Part shown: piece after piece, positions 54,140 through 62,719 of the stretch
Layout of the letters: every line of letters starts with the position of its first letter
Position numbering within the stretch: position 1 is the stretch's first letter
Assembly: GCF_000378945.1 (NCBI RefSeq)
Contig: NZ_KB900539.1
Coordinates: 3,112,122-3,176,121, forward strand
Length of the DNA stretch: 64,000 nt
Reading direction: 5' to 3'
Source of the DNA: Methyloversatilis universalis EHg5
GTDB taxonomy: Bacteria; Pseudomonadota; Gammaproteobacteria; Burkholderiales; Rhodocyclaceae
The notes under the pieces: generated by a model
The model's input: the letters and a program-made list of their open reading frames with translations, nothing else
Database searches by the model: none
What the model was told of the DNA's origin: nothing
Program-made: the position numbers and the translations under genes

Positions 54140-56377
54140 TCACTTCGTTTCGAAGGTTCTCACACCGTCCCAGTCCCGACCCGGCGGAGAACGACGGTAA
54201 TAACCGATCTGTTCCGCGTACGCACTGTAGAGCAGGCAGTCCGGGGCCAGGCGTTGCAGATTGAACAGAGTCAGTTCTGCCTGATCCCACTCCTGCGCCC
54301 TGAACTGCCGCAAAGCCTGGTTCCAGAGCTTCAGCTCCTCCACCCGGCCCCGGTCGAATTCCGCCTCCAGCGCCAGCGGTTCGTGGATGGACACCGGTTC
54401 ATCCTTGCCCTTCACCCGGACACGGTCGATTTCCCGGAACACGACGCCCTTCGTGGCGCGCCGGGTATCGTCACCGACCAGTATGCCCACACCATACTGC
54501 TTGGTCAGCCCTTCAAGCCGTGACGCCAGATTCACCGCATCGCCCATCACAGTATAGGCCTTGCGTACCGGCGACCCCATGTCGCCCACGGTGACCGTAC
54601 CGGTGTTCAAACCGATGCCTGTCTTCAGTTCCGGCCAGCCGCGCGCGGTCAGCGAACGGTTCAGCTCCTCAAGCTGGGCCTGCATTTTCAACGCGGCCAC
54701 CACGCCATGACTGGCGTGTTCGGCGTCAGCCACCGGCGCTCCCCAGAAAGCCATGATCGCGTCGCCGATGTATTTGTCGAGCGTTCCGCGCTGATCCTGA
54801 ATGACGAAAGTCATTGCGCCCAGGTATTCGTTCATGAGCTGGGTCAATTCCTTCGGCTCCAGCCCTTCCGAAATGCTGGTAAACCCCCGGATGTCGGAAA
54901 ACAGGATGGTCAGATCCGCATTGCGACCCTCCATGCTGTAGTTCTCCGGATTGCGGCTCATCTCCTCGACCAGCTCGGGCGGCACGTACTGGCCGAACAT
55001 GCGGGCGAACTGGCGCTTGGAGCGCGATTCGAAGAAATAGCCGTAGGACATGTTCAGCGCGTACAGCCCGATCACCAGCAACAGGCCGGCGGCCACCGGC
55101 AGCACGAAATCAGCGTACTGCCAGAACGCGAAGTTCATGCCGACCAGCAGCACCAGCATGCCACCAGACAGCAGCGTGGCATTAAGCGGAGACAGCCGCG
55201 GCAGCAGCCAGAGCAGCAGGCCACCGACCAGCAGCAGCACGACCACGTCGAAGCCGGTCACGTACTGCGGGCGATGCTTGATCCGGCCATCCAGCATGCC
55301 GGCGATCAGGTTGGCGTGGATTTCGACCCCCGGATAGGTGCTGCCGACCGGCGTGGCGCGCAGATCAAGCAGACCGGGCGCTGTGGTGCCGAGCAACGCC
55401 ACCTTGCCCTTCAATGCCTCGACCGGTGTCTTGCCGGCCAGCACATCGGCCAGCGAGTAATAGGCGAAGCTGCCCTGCGGACCGCGGTAGGGAATCAGCG
55501 CCGCCACGTTCTCGTCCACCGGAATGCGCAGCGTGCCGCGCGCCGACGGCAGTTCGAGCCATTCCAGGCCGCCGTAATCCCGGGCGGACACGCCGAACAA
55601 GCCGCCCTCGGCATAACCGGGCACCAGACGCGGGCTGCCCAGCAGGGTTCGCACGATGGCCAGCGACAGCGATTCGTAATAGGCGCCCTTGTGTTCGACC
55701 AGCATGGGTACCCGGCGGTTAAGACCATCGAAGTCCGGCATCGGGTTGAAATGCCCGGCACCCATCGCAGCCGACTGAAAGCGAGGGAGGTTGGCACCGT
55801 AGCTGTTGAAGCTGGCGAAGGCGATATTGCGACCGCGGAAGGTGCCGGCCGGCAGCACGGGATCGGGCAAGGCACCGCTGCTCTGACCGTCGCTGCGATC
55901 GCTGAAATAGTAACCGAGCAGCACCGGGCGCTTGTTCAGCGACGTGGCGAACAGACTGTCGTAATCCAGCTTCGGGCGCAGTTCATCGAGTGCCGAGCGG
56001 AAACCGGCGTTATCGGCCAGCGCACCCTTGGCCAGCCCTTCCAGCGTACCCAGCCCGGAACTGGTGTCCGGCTCGGCGAACACCACGTCCACACCGAGCA
56101 GCATCACGCCGTAGTGATCGAACAGCGTATCCATCAGGCCGGCCAGCCGCTCGCGGCCCCAGGGCCAGCGGCCGATCTCTGCCAGCGAACGCTCGTCGAT
56201 GTCGAGGATGACTACCCGCTCGTCGCGCACCTGCGGCATGGTGAGCTGCAGCTTGGTGTCGTAGGCAATGTGGTCCAGATTGCCGAGCACCGGAATCTGG
56301 TAAAGCCGGGCGGCATGGCCGAGCAGCACGGCCATCAGCATCAGGCCGAGACCGTAACGCAGCAGATGTGAATTCAC
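54140..56377 (-). CDS. CHASE2-domain adenylate cyclase (class III)
   Basis: A protein of 745 residues. N-terminal membrane helix, extracytoplasmic CHASE2 (about 30-350: RVVILDIDERSLAEIGRWPW, LIPYRGPQGSFAYYSLADVL), three helices (about 378-445), then a class III cyclase domain. Metal Asp495 (ILFSDIRGFTS) and Asp539 (DKYIGDAIMAFW), substrate-selecting Lys535 and Asp613 (VMGDAVN), and transition-state Asn616 and Arg620 are all present, so it should be active and make cAMP. The GTG at 56375-56377 has GGAGG 5 bases upstream; a start 6 codons earlier lacks this. Separated from the FHA gene by 110 bases. Confidence 0.92.
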   Translation of the reverse strand: MNSHLLRYGLGLMLMAVLLGHAARLYQIPVLGNLDHIAYDTKLQLTMPQVRDERVVILDIDERSLAEIGRWPWGRERLAGLMDTLFDHYGVMLLGVDVVFAEPDTSSGLGTLEGLAKGALADNAGFRSALDELRPKLDYDSLFATSLNKRPVLLGYYFSDRSDGQSSGALPDPVLPAGTFRGRNIAFASFNSYGANLPRFQSAAMGAGHFNPMPDFDGLNRRVPMLVEHKGAYYESLSLAIVRTLLGSPRLVPGYAEGGLFGVSARDYGGLEWLELPSARGTLRIPVDENVAALIPYRGPQGSFAYYSLADVLAGKTPVEALKGKVALLGTTAPGLLDLRATPVGSTYPGVEIHANLIAGMLDGRIKHRPQYVTGFDVVVLLLVGGLLLWLLPRLSPLNATLLSGGMLVLLVGMNFAFWQYADFVLPVAAGLLLVIGLYALNMSYGYFFESRSKRQFARMFGQYVPPELVEEMSRNPENYSMEGRNADLTILFSDIRGFTSISEGLEPKELTQLMNEYLGAMTFVIQDQRGTLDKYIGDAIMAFWGAPVADAEHASHGVVAALKMQAQLEELNRSLTARGWPELKTGIGLNTGTVTVGDMGSPVRKAYTVMGDAVNLASRLEGLTKQYGVGILVGDDTRRATKGVVFREIDRVRVKGKDEPVSIHEPLALEAEFDRGRVEELKLWNQALRQFRAQEWDQAELTLFNLQRLAPDCLLYSAYAEQIGYYRRSPPGRDWDGVRTFETK

Positions 56378-56414
56378 CGGCCACCTCCGCAGCACGCAGA
56401 ACCGTCAATACACG

Positions 56415-56436
56415 GCCGGGCCCTTGCGGGTCCGGC
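56415..56436 (-). other. GNRA-loop hairpin between the FHA and cyclase genes
   Basis: On the minus strand GCCGGACCC, loop GCAA, GGGCCCGGC. A 9-bp stem with one mismatch, no U-tract. It may tune expression between the kinase/phosphatase/FHA part and the cyclase part of the directon. Confidence 0.35.
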
Positions 56437-56487
56437 AGCGCGGGGCATCAGGAGCCGCAGCATGAGCGGAAAGGAAATGAAAACCGG

Positions 56488-57273
56488 TCAGCGCTTCAGG
56501 AAGAACTCCATCTTCACGCCGGCAATCTCGATCACGTCGTGATCGTTCAGCGGATGCGCCTGCGCGTCGAGCTGACTGCCGTTCACGACCGGGAAATTCG
56601 CCCCTTCGACATGGGTGATGAAGTAACCCTGCGGACGACGGGTGATCACCGCGACCTGCAGGCCGGGCTTGCCCAGCGTGGTCAGGGTCTTGGTCAGTTC
56701 CAGCTCGCGGCCGGCATTGGCGCCGTTCAGGATCTGGATGGCACCGATCTGGCTCGGCGGAGCCGCAGCCGGTGCAGGTGCCGGAGCGGAAACCGGTGCC
56801 GGCGGAATGGCGCCGCCCATCGACGTGCCTGCCGGCACCGATGCCCGGAAGCCGGCCTGGGTTTCAGTCGGCGCCCGCACAGGCACCACCGGCGGCGCAG
56901 TCGGCGCCTCGGCCGGCGGCTTGCGCATCATGTCGGGCCGCAGAACCATGGTCTTTTCAAAATCCGGCGATTGCGCCTGCACCGGCGTTTCGTTGATGTA
57001 CTTCAGGCGGTACTTGCCCAGTTCAACCACATCGTTGTTCTGCAGGAAATGCTTCTTGATCGGCTGCCCGTTCACATAGGTGCCGTTGGTGCTGTTCAGA
57101 TCCTCGAGAAAGGAATCGTTGAGGATGGTCACGATCACCGCATGCTCGCCGCTGATCGCGAGATTGTCGATCTGGATGTCGTTGTGCGGCTTGCGGCCGA
57201 TGGTCGTGCGCTCCTTCGCGAGCGGCAGTTCCTTGAGGACCAGACCATCCATGCTGAGTATGAGTTTTGCCAT
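56488..57273 (-). CDS. FHA-domain protein with a second degenerate FHA-like domain
   Basis: A protein of 261 residues. The first FHA (about 20-95) is complete: Arg27 in TTIGRKPHNDI, Ser41 and His44 in ISGEHAV, and the STNGTYVNG loop. It binds phosphothreonine peptides. A Pro/Ala-rich linker (about 110-180) contains FEKTMVL with Thr108, similar in context to the kinase-target Thr of GarA-type FHA proteins. A second FHA-like domain (about 185-260) lacks the key Ser/His. ATG at 57271-57273 follows AAGGA. It lies 11 bases after the PP2C gene; the kinase, phosphatase and FHA probably form a set. Confidence 0.87.
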   Translation of the reverse strand: MAKLILSMDGLVLKELPLAKERTTIGRKPHNDIQIDNLAISGEHAVIVTILNDSFLEDLNSTNGTYVNGQPIKKHFLQNNDVVELGKYRLKYINETPVQAQSPDFEKTMVLRPDMMRKPPAEAPTAPPVVPVRAPTETQAGFRASVPAGTSMGGAIPPAPVSAPAPAPAAAPPSQIGAIQILNGANAGRELELTKTLTTLGKPGLQVAVITRRPQGYFITHVEGANFPVVNGSQLDAQAHPLNDHDVIEIAGVKMEFFLKR

Positions 57274-57284
57274 TTTCCAGTCCT

Positions 57285-58088
57285 TCACTTCAACCATGCG
57301 AGCAGACGCGCCAGCCAGCCGCGGGGCGCGGCAGGAAAGGGCTGCAATACCTTGACCAGGATTACCGAAACGTTGTCGCGCCCGCCGTTGTCGTTGGCCA
57401 TCTGCACCAGCTGTTCGGCGGCAAGATCCAGATTGGCGGACAGGGCCTGCAGGGTGAGCGCGATGTCGTCGTTCTCGACCATGTCGTTCAGACCGTCCGA
57501 ACAGAACAGATAGACATCGCCGGGTTCGACTTCATAGGTATGGATTTCCGGTTCCACCACCGGATCGACGCCGAGCGCACGGGTGACCAGATTCTTGTTC
57601 TGGGAACGGCGCGCCTCTTCTTCCGTAATCATGCCGCTGTCGATTTGCTCCTGCAACAGCGAGTGATCGCGGGTGACGCATTCGAAAACGCCGCCGCGCA
57701 GCCGGTACATGCGCGAATCGCCGATATGCGCGACGGATATACGGTCATCGTGAAAGGCCGCCATCACCAGCGTGGTGCCCATGCCCGAATACTGGGGCTG
57801 GCTCTCCGCCGCGCGGTAGATGGATTCGTTGGCATGGCCGATCACCGCCTCCAGCAGCTCCGACACATTGCGGCCGCCTTCGCGCAGACCCTGTTCGAGT
57901 TCTGTACCGATGACCGCGGTGGCCATGCCGCTGGCCACCTCGCCGGCGTTGTAGCCGCCCATGCCATCGGCCAGTATGGCCAGGCCGAGCGCAGGCTGGA
58001 CGGCAACCGCGTCCTCGTTGTGGGTACGTACCATGCCCGGGTCGGTACGGCTGACCATCTGAAGAGCGGGGCTGAGATCCGGTGTCAT
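57285..58088 (-). CDS. PP2C-family Ser/Thr phosphatase (Stp1/PrpC-like)
   Basis: A protein of 267 residues. All PP2C metal-binding motifs are present: RTHNEDAVAV, ILADGMGGYNAGE (Asp41), ISVAHIGDSRMYRL, LFCSDGLNDMV and GRDNVSVILV. It removes phosphate from Ser/Thr of proteins, probably opposing the kinase encoded immediately upstream. The ATG at 58086-58088 comes one base after the kinase stop (TGACATG), indicating coupling. Confidence 0.92.
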   Translation of the reverse strand: MTPDLSPALQMVSRTDPGMVRTHNEDAVAVQPALGLAILADGMGGYNAGEVASGMATAVIGTELEQGLREGGRNVSELLEAVIGHANESIYRAAESQPQYSGMGTTLVMAAFHDDRISVAHIGDSRMYRLRGGVFECVTRDHSLLQEQIDSGMITEEEARRSQNKNLVTRALGVDPVVEPEIHTYEVEPGDVYLFCSDGLNDMVENDDIALTLQALSANLDLAAEQLVQMANDNGGRDNVSVILVKVLQPFPAAPRGWLARLLAWLK

Positions 58089-58089
58089 G

Positions 58090-60666
58090 TCAGAGGCTGA
58101 AATCGACCTGGGAGAGAGATTGTGAAAGGGTGCCGGCGCAGGCGCGCAGATCGGCCGCCATGTCGTTGCCCGACTGGTAGCGCGCATCCGCGTCCTTGGC
58201 CAGCGCACGGTCGATGATGGCGGACAGACAGTCCGGCACGTCCGGACGCAGGTCGCGGATGTCCGGATGCTGTTCGTTGGCGATGCGGAACATGAGCTGT
58301 GCCATCGAATCGCCCTCGAACGGCAGCTTGCCGCACACCAGCTGGAACAACATCACGCCCAGCGAGAACAGGTCGGAGCGGCCATCAATCTTCTTGCCGG
58401 CCAGCTGTTCCGGCGACATGTAGGACGGCGTACCGAGCACCATGCCAGTCTTGGTGCGCGACGAATCGGTGATTCGGGCGATGCCGAAATCGGTCACCTT
58501 CACCTGATCGGACTCGGCTTCGTACATGATGTTGGCCGGCTTCACGTCGCGATGCACCACGTTGTTGCCGTGGGCGTAGGCCAGCGCATCGGCCACCCGG
58601 GCAACGATGTCCATCACCCTGGGCAGCGGCAGCAGATGACCCGGCTTGGTCTGCGGCACCAGGTCACGACCCTTCAGGAACTCCATCGCGATGTAGGCGA
58701 GATCGTGCTCCTCGCCCGCATCGAAGATGGTGACGATGTGCGGGTGATTGAGCCGGCCGGCGGTTTCCGCCTCGCGGAAGAAGCGCTCCTTCACGTCCGC
58801 CAGCTCTTCCTCGTCAAATTCCTGCGACAGCGCCATGGTCTTGATCGCAACCACGCGGTTGATCTTCGGATCCCGGCCCAGATAGACCACGCCCATGGCG
58901 CCCTTGCCGAGCTCCTTCTCGACCTGGTAGCGACCCAGCATCGGCTTCTCGACCGTGCCGTCCTCCAGAATGCTGGTATTGGTGCGCCCCGCGCCGGCGC
59001 CACCCAGCATGACGGTTTCAGACATCGCCTTCGCACGCTTGACCCGGGTTTCCAGATCCTTGAACTTCGGATTGAACTCGGCCATGTGGCGGAACACGGT
59101 TTCCGCCTTGTTGAACTGACGCTTGCGCTCGAAATCCAGCGCGAGGTTGTACAGGTTTTCCATCACCGCGTCGGACAGCGGCACCAGGCGGAACTTGTCC
59201 CACGCCATGTCCAGCTGGCCCTGGCCCTGGAAGGCCAGCGCCAGCATGCGGTTGGATTCGGCGGACTGTTCGTCCGACTTCACCTTGCCGCGCTCGGTCA
59301 CCAGGAAGCGCTTGGTGGTGAGCAGCAGGTGGCCGACCAGCAGCAGCGTGGCCGGCAGCATGAGCTGCAGCCAGATGAGCTGACCGGTCATCAGCACGAA
59401 ATGCGCGACCAGCAGCGCGACGAACAGGCCGGCGGTGACGCCGGCGCCCAGACCGGCCTTCAGGCGCGGCAGCAGCACGATGAGGTAGAGCGCCACCAGC
59501 AGGAAAATGCCGAATTCGGCCGCCCAGCCCCAGGATGGCGTCACGAAGAAATGCTCCTGCAGGATGCTGGACAGTCCGTGCGCCATCACCTCCACCGACG
59601 ACATCGCCGGCGACACCGGCGTCGCGTAGAAATTGCCGATGCCGGGCGCGGTCTGGCCGATCAGCACGATCTTGTCGCGGTACTTGTCGAGCGGAATCTT
59701 GCCGCTCATCACGTCGAAGAAGGAATCGACCGGGAAGGCCGGTTTTCCGCCCTCGCCCCGGTAATAGAAGCTGTACATGCCCAGCCCGGGGTCGGTCGCG
59801 ATATTGAGCCTGCCCAGCGACACCGCCTCGCCCAGCTTTACGCGAATGTCGTCCACACCCAGATTCAGGCTTTTCGCGGCAATCAGCAGCGGCAGCGACG
59901 GGTAGAACTGATCAAAGTGGGTCATCACCAGCGGCTGCAAGCGCAGGCCGCCGTCGCGATCGATCGACGGGTTCAGGTGACCGACTGCGGCCGCCACCTT
60001 GCCCAGCGGCTCGATCACGCCGGCCGCGACATCCAGCGTCAGCGGCGGCAGCGGTTCGGTACCGGCCACATTCTTCAGCGCCATCGCGCGCACGAAATCG
60101 GGCAGCGGGCGGTCCGGCCGACCCTGCGGCTCACCGTCCTGGAACAGCATGGGCAGCGCAACATTGCCAGCCTTGCCGATGCTGGCTGCCAGCAGGCGGT
60201 CGGTGTTCAGCGCGGATTCCGCCTCGTGCAGCACCGCAGAAAACGCCTGCAGCGGGTCGCCCGGCGGGGTTGGCTGCGCCTCCCCTTCGGCCGGGGCAGC
60301 GCGGCTCTGGCTTTCGATCGCCAGCAGCTTGTTGATGTAGGCCAGCCCCGGGTCGATCTGCGGTTCGGCGAAGAAGATGGTGGTGCCGACCACCTTGGCC
60401 TGCGCCTGGGCCAGCCGGTCGATCATGCGCGCATGCACGTCACGCGACCAGGGCCAGCGACCGATGTTGTCGATGCTCTGCTGGTCGATCGCGATGATGG
60501 CGATACGGGAACTGGGACTGCGCTGGGTGGCGCCAACCCCGACATCGTAGGCCTTGCGCTCCAGGCTCTGGATCAGGTCGGACTGCGCGGAAAACAGGAA
60601 CAGGAGGCTGATGGCGGCGCCAAGAAACCAGTCGGTCTTCCAGATAGCGGCCTTGGTCACGCTCAC
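58090..60666 (-). CDS. CHASE2-domain transmembrane Ser/Thr protein kinase
   Basis: A protein of 858 residues. One membrane helix (about 12-28), extracytoplasmic CHASE2 (about 35-370: IAIIAIDQQSIDNIGRWPWS), three helices (about 380-450), a TPR-like helical part (470-545), then a kinase domain (about 580-840). Kinase motifs: GKGAMGVVYLG, Lys609 in VAIKT, HRDVKPANIM (Asp707), DFGIAR and GTPSYMSPEQ. The juxtamembrane linker has several Thr (SETVML, RTNTS) that could be autophosphorylated and read by the FHA protein. Start GTG at 60666 or GTG at 60660; both lie after a G-rich stretch. Confidence 0.92.
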   Translation of the reverse strand: MSVTKAAIWKTDWFLGAAISLLFLFSAQSDLIQSLERKAYDVGVGATQRSPSSRIAIIAIDQQSIDNIGRWPWSRDVHARMIDRLAQAQAKVVGTTIFFAEPQIDPGLAYINKLLAIESQSRAAPAEGEAQPTPPGDPLQAFSAVLHEAESALNTDRLLAASIGKAGNVALPMLFQDGEPQGRPDRPLPDFVRAMALKNVAGTEPLPPLTLDVAAGVIEPLGKVAAAVGHLNPSIDRDGGLRLQPLVMTHFDQFYPSLPLLIAAKSLNLGVDDIRVKLGEAVSLGRLNIATDPGLGMYSFYYRGEGGKPAFPVDSFFDVMSGKIPLDKYRDKIVLIGQTAPGIGNFYATPVSPAMSSVEVMAHGLSSILQEHFFVTPSWGWAAEFGIFLLVALYLIVLLPRLKAGLGAGVTAGLFVALLVAHFVLMTGQLIWLQLMLPATLLLVGHLLLTTKRFLVTERGKVKSDEQSAESNRMLALAFQGQGQLDMAWDKFRLVPLSDAVMENLYNLALDFERKRQFNKAETVFRHMAEFNPKFKDLETRVKRAKAMSETVMLGGAGAGRTNTSILEDGTVEKPMLGRYQVEKELGKGAMGVVYLGRDPKINRVVAIKTMALSQEFDEEELADVKERFFREAETAGRLNHPHIVTIFDAGEEHDLAYIAMEFLKGRDLVPQTKPGHLLPLPRVMDIVARVADALAYAHGNNVVHRDVKPANIMYEAESDQVKVTDFGIARITDSSRTKTGMVLGTPSYMSPEQLAGKKIDGRSDLFSLGVMLFQLVCGKLPFEGDSMAQLMFRIANEQHPDIRDLRPDVPDCLSAIIDRALAKDADARYQSGNDMAADLRACAGTLSQSLSQVDFSL

Positions 60667-60782
60667 CCCCGCAAAGTCATGGCGCCCTCGCCAGAGGGTG
60701 ACGGCGCCTGTCAGCTTGTTGTATGGATGCCATCCGGCCTTTCACGCGCCAAGTCACGCGGAAAAACAGGCGTCTGTCACAT

Positions 60783-60812
60783 ATTCTTGCAGTTCCGCCT
60801 CAACACAGTCAA
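60783..60812 (-). promoter_or_regulatory. Candidate promoter of the kinase-led directon
   Basis: On the minus strand TTGACT, 18 bases, AAGAAT, about 117 bases before the kinase start. The 5' leader contains a compact hairpin region (60681-60708) with GGCGCC repeats. Not tested. Confidence 0.45.
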
Positions 60813-60885
60813 ACAGCCACTGCGCGCGGGCGGTGGAATTTCACGCTTGCGGTGCCGAATTACCCTCCGGCCTGGCCGGTACGGC

Positions 60886-61839
60886 TCAGTACGGCAGTTC
60901 GCGCCCCAGACCGGCCGCGCGCGCCTTGTCCAGCACCCGGTGCGCCAGTACCAGATCCTGGATCGCCATACCCTGCGACTCGAACAGCGTCACGTCGGCT
61001 TCGCTCACGCGCCCCGGTCGCATGCCGGTCAGCAGTTCGCCCAGTTCTGCCATGCCGTATTCGGACAGGCGCCCCTTCTCAAGCGCCGGCAGCAGGTCGC
61101 CGGATTCACCCAGTGCGGTGGCGCGGGCATCGACGGCCACCAGGGCGGCGCGGCGGATCGTGGCTTCGTCGATTTCGCGGCGGATGAGCGCATTCGAGCC
61201 CGCCGCGGTGACATGGGCGCCGTTAGCCAGCCAGCGGCCGTCGAACAGCGGTTCGGTTGCGGTGGTGATGGTGACCACCACATCCGCGGCCCGGACCGCC
61301 GCCTCGACGTCATCCACCGCCTCGACCGGCCGGCCGAGCAGCGCGGACTGCTCGGCGCAGAAGGCTTCCAGCCGGTCACGCCGGCGGGCGACCACCCTCA
61401 CCCGGGCGATGTCGCGCACCGCGCACAGCGCCGCGATCTGGCTGCGCGCCTGCCAGCCGGCACCGAACACCAGCGCCTCGCGGGCATCGGCCCTGGCCAG
61501 CACGCGCGCCGACAGCCCGCCGGTGGCGCCGGTGCGCATCATGCCCAGGTAGTCAGCTTCGATCACCGCCAGCGGACGACCGTTGCCGGCGTCGAACAGA
61601 TGCACCCAGAAACGCGCCGCCTCGCGGCTGGTGGTGTAGCTCTTGTAGCCCATGACGCCGAGCGGCAGCACCGCGCCGTGCAGCATGTGCAGCGCCGAGG
61701 TCGGTGTGCGGCTGCGTGCCCGCGGCGTATCGATGGCCTCGCCGGTCGCGTGCCAGCGGTGGGCCTGCTCGACCGCCGCCAGCGCGTCCGGCAGCGTGAG
61801 CACCTGCCGGACTTCGTCCTCAGTGAGGTAGAGCGCCAT
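60886..61839 (-). CDS. Ornithine cyclodeaminase / mu-crystallin family protein
   Basis: A protein of 317 residues. The Rossmann NAD site is LVFGAGWQARSQIAALCAV, and the substrate part includes YKSYTTSREAARFWVHLFD and EADYLGMMRTGATGGLSA. The family includes ornithine cyclodeaminases, alanine dehydrogenases and imine reductases, which cannot be told apart here. It sits 10 bases after the TerC gene on the same strand, and its end is followed by a 219-base gap before the kinase. Confidence 0.87.
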   Translation of the reverse strand: MALYLTEDEVRQVLTLPDALAAVEQAHRWHATGEAIDTPRARSRTPTSALHMLHGAVLPLGVMGYKSYTTSREAARFWVHLFDAGNGRPLAVIEADYLGMMRTGATGGLSARVLARADAREALVFGAGWQARSQIAALCAVRDIARVRVVARRRDRLEAFCAEQSALLGRPVEAVDDVEAAVRAADVVVTITTATEPLFDGRWLANGAHVTAAGSNALIRREIDEATIRRAALVAVDARATALGESGDLLPALEKGRLSEYGMAELGELLTGMRPGRVSEADVTLFESQGMAIQDLVLAHRVLDKARAAGLGRELPY

Positions 61840-61849
61840 GGCCAGGCGA

Positions 61850-62590
61850 TTACTGGATCGGGAAATCGACCGGCTTCTGGCGCGCGGCGACGATCTTGCC
61901 GACCGCCAGCACGAACAGCGCGCCGATCACGCCGGCCGCGTAGCGCACCAGATCGGTCACTTCCGGCCGTGCTTCGGTGCTCGCCGGGTCGAGCGGCATA
62001 TAGGGCAGCACGCCCGGATCGGTCACCAGCATGGTGCCGGCGATCCAGCCGAGCAACATGGCACCCAGCGTGACGATGAAGGGGAAACGGGTCATCAGGC
62101 CGAGCACGATCTGGCTGCCCCACACGATGATGGGGATGGACACCAGCAGGCCGAACACCACCAGCGGCAGCTGATGGCCAGCACCGGCCCCTTCGGCCGC
62201 GCCGGCAATCGCGATCACGTTGTCCACGCTCATGACCAGATCAGCCACGATGACCGTCTTGACCGCACCCCACAGCTTGTCGCTGGAGGCGATGTTGGCG
62301 TGTTCGTCCTCGTCCTCCGGCATCAGCAGTTTGATGCCGATCCACAGCAGCAGCAGTGCGCCGACCACCTTCAGGAAAGGCACCTTGAGCAGCGTGAGCG
62401 CGAACATGATGAGGATGACGCGCAGCAATACCGCGCCGGCCGTGCCCCACATGATGCCCAGCTTGCGTTGCGCCGGCGGCAGCTTGCGGCAAGCCAGCGC
62501 GATCACGACCGCGTTGTCGCCGCCCAGCAGGATGTCGATCATGATGATCTGGCCGACGGCGAGCCAGAACTCGGGAGAAGTGAAGTCCAT
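61850..62590 (-). CDS. TerC-family membrane protein (YjbE/YkoY type)
   Basis: A protein of 246 residues with seven hydrophobic helices. TerC signatures are IDILLGGDNAVVIALACRKL and VADLVMSVDNVIAIAGAA, with acidic residues in the membrane that suggest metal ion transport; relatives export Mn(II) or take part in tellurium resistance. A metal function is likely, the ion is unknown. The short leader shows no yybP-ykoY-type riboswitch. It is probably co-transcribed with the ornithine-cyclodeaminase-like gene. Confidence 0.88.
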   Translation of the reverse strand: MDFTSPEFWLAVGQIIMIDILLGGDNAVVIALACRKLPPAQRKLGIMWGTAGAVLLRVILIMFALTLLKVPFLKVVGALLLLWIGIKLLMPEDEDEHANIASSDKLWGAVKTVIVADLVMSVDNVIAIAGAAEGAGAGHQLPLVVFGLLVSIPIIVWGSQIVLGLMTRFPFIVTLGAMLLGWIAGTMLVTDPGVLPYMPLDPASTEARPEVTDLVRYAAGVIGALFVLAVGKIVAARQKPVDFPIQ

Positions 62591-62656
62591 CGTGTGTTGC
62601 GCCCGGATTGCGAAAGCGCGGATTCTACCGACAGAGCTTTATGAAGGGCACAAATG

Positions 62657-62686
62657 AAAAGGCCACCGCCTGCGCGGTGGCCTTTT
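62657..62686 (-). terminator. Terminator of sucC-sucD
   Basis: AAAAGGCCACCGC, loop of 4, GCGGTGGCCTTTT. A perfect 9-bp GC stem with A/T tracts on both sides, 34 bases past the sucD stop on the minus strand. Confidence 0.9.
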
Positions 62687-62719
62687 CAGCCGCGTCCGTA
62701 CCGGATACGGATCACCCGG

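Noticed and set aside
54707-56371. Plus-strand frame of over 500 codons opposite the adenylate cyclase
   Set aside because: Antisense shadow, rich in Gln, His and Arg, with no family resemblance.
60681-60708. Hairpin region with GGCGCC repeats before the kinase as a terminator
   Set aside because: No U-tract follows in either direction, and it lies inside the probable leader of the kinase gene.
58267-62073. Very long plus-strand open frame (over 1200 codons) opposite the kinase, ornithine-cyclodeaminase-like and TerC genes
   Set aside because: It is the antisense shadow of GC-rich genes with clear domains. Its translation is His/Arg/Gln-rich without any known motif, and it crosses three real genes.
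62591-62656. Manganese (yybP-ykoY) riboswitch upstream of the TerC gene
   Set aside because: Only about 65 bases separate the TerC start from the sucD terminator; the conserved loops of that riboswitch are not visible.
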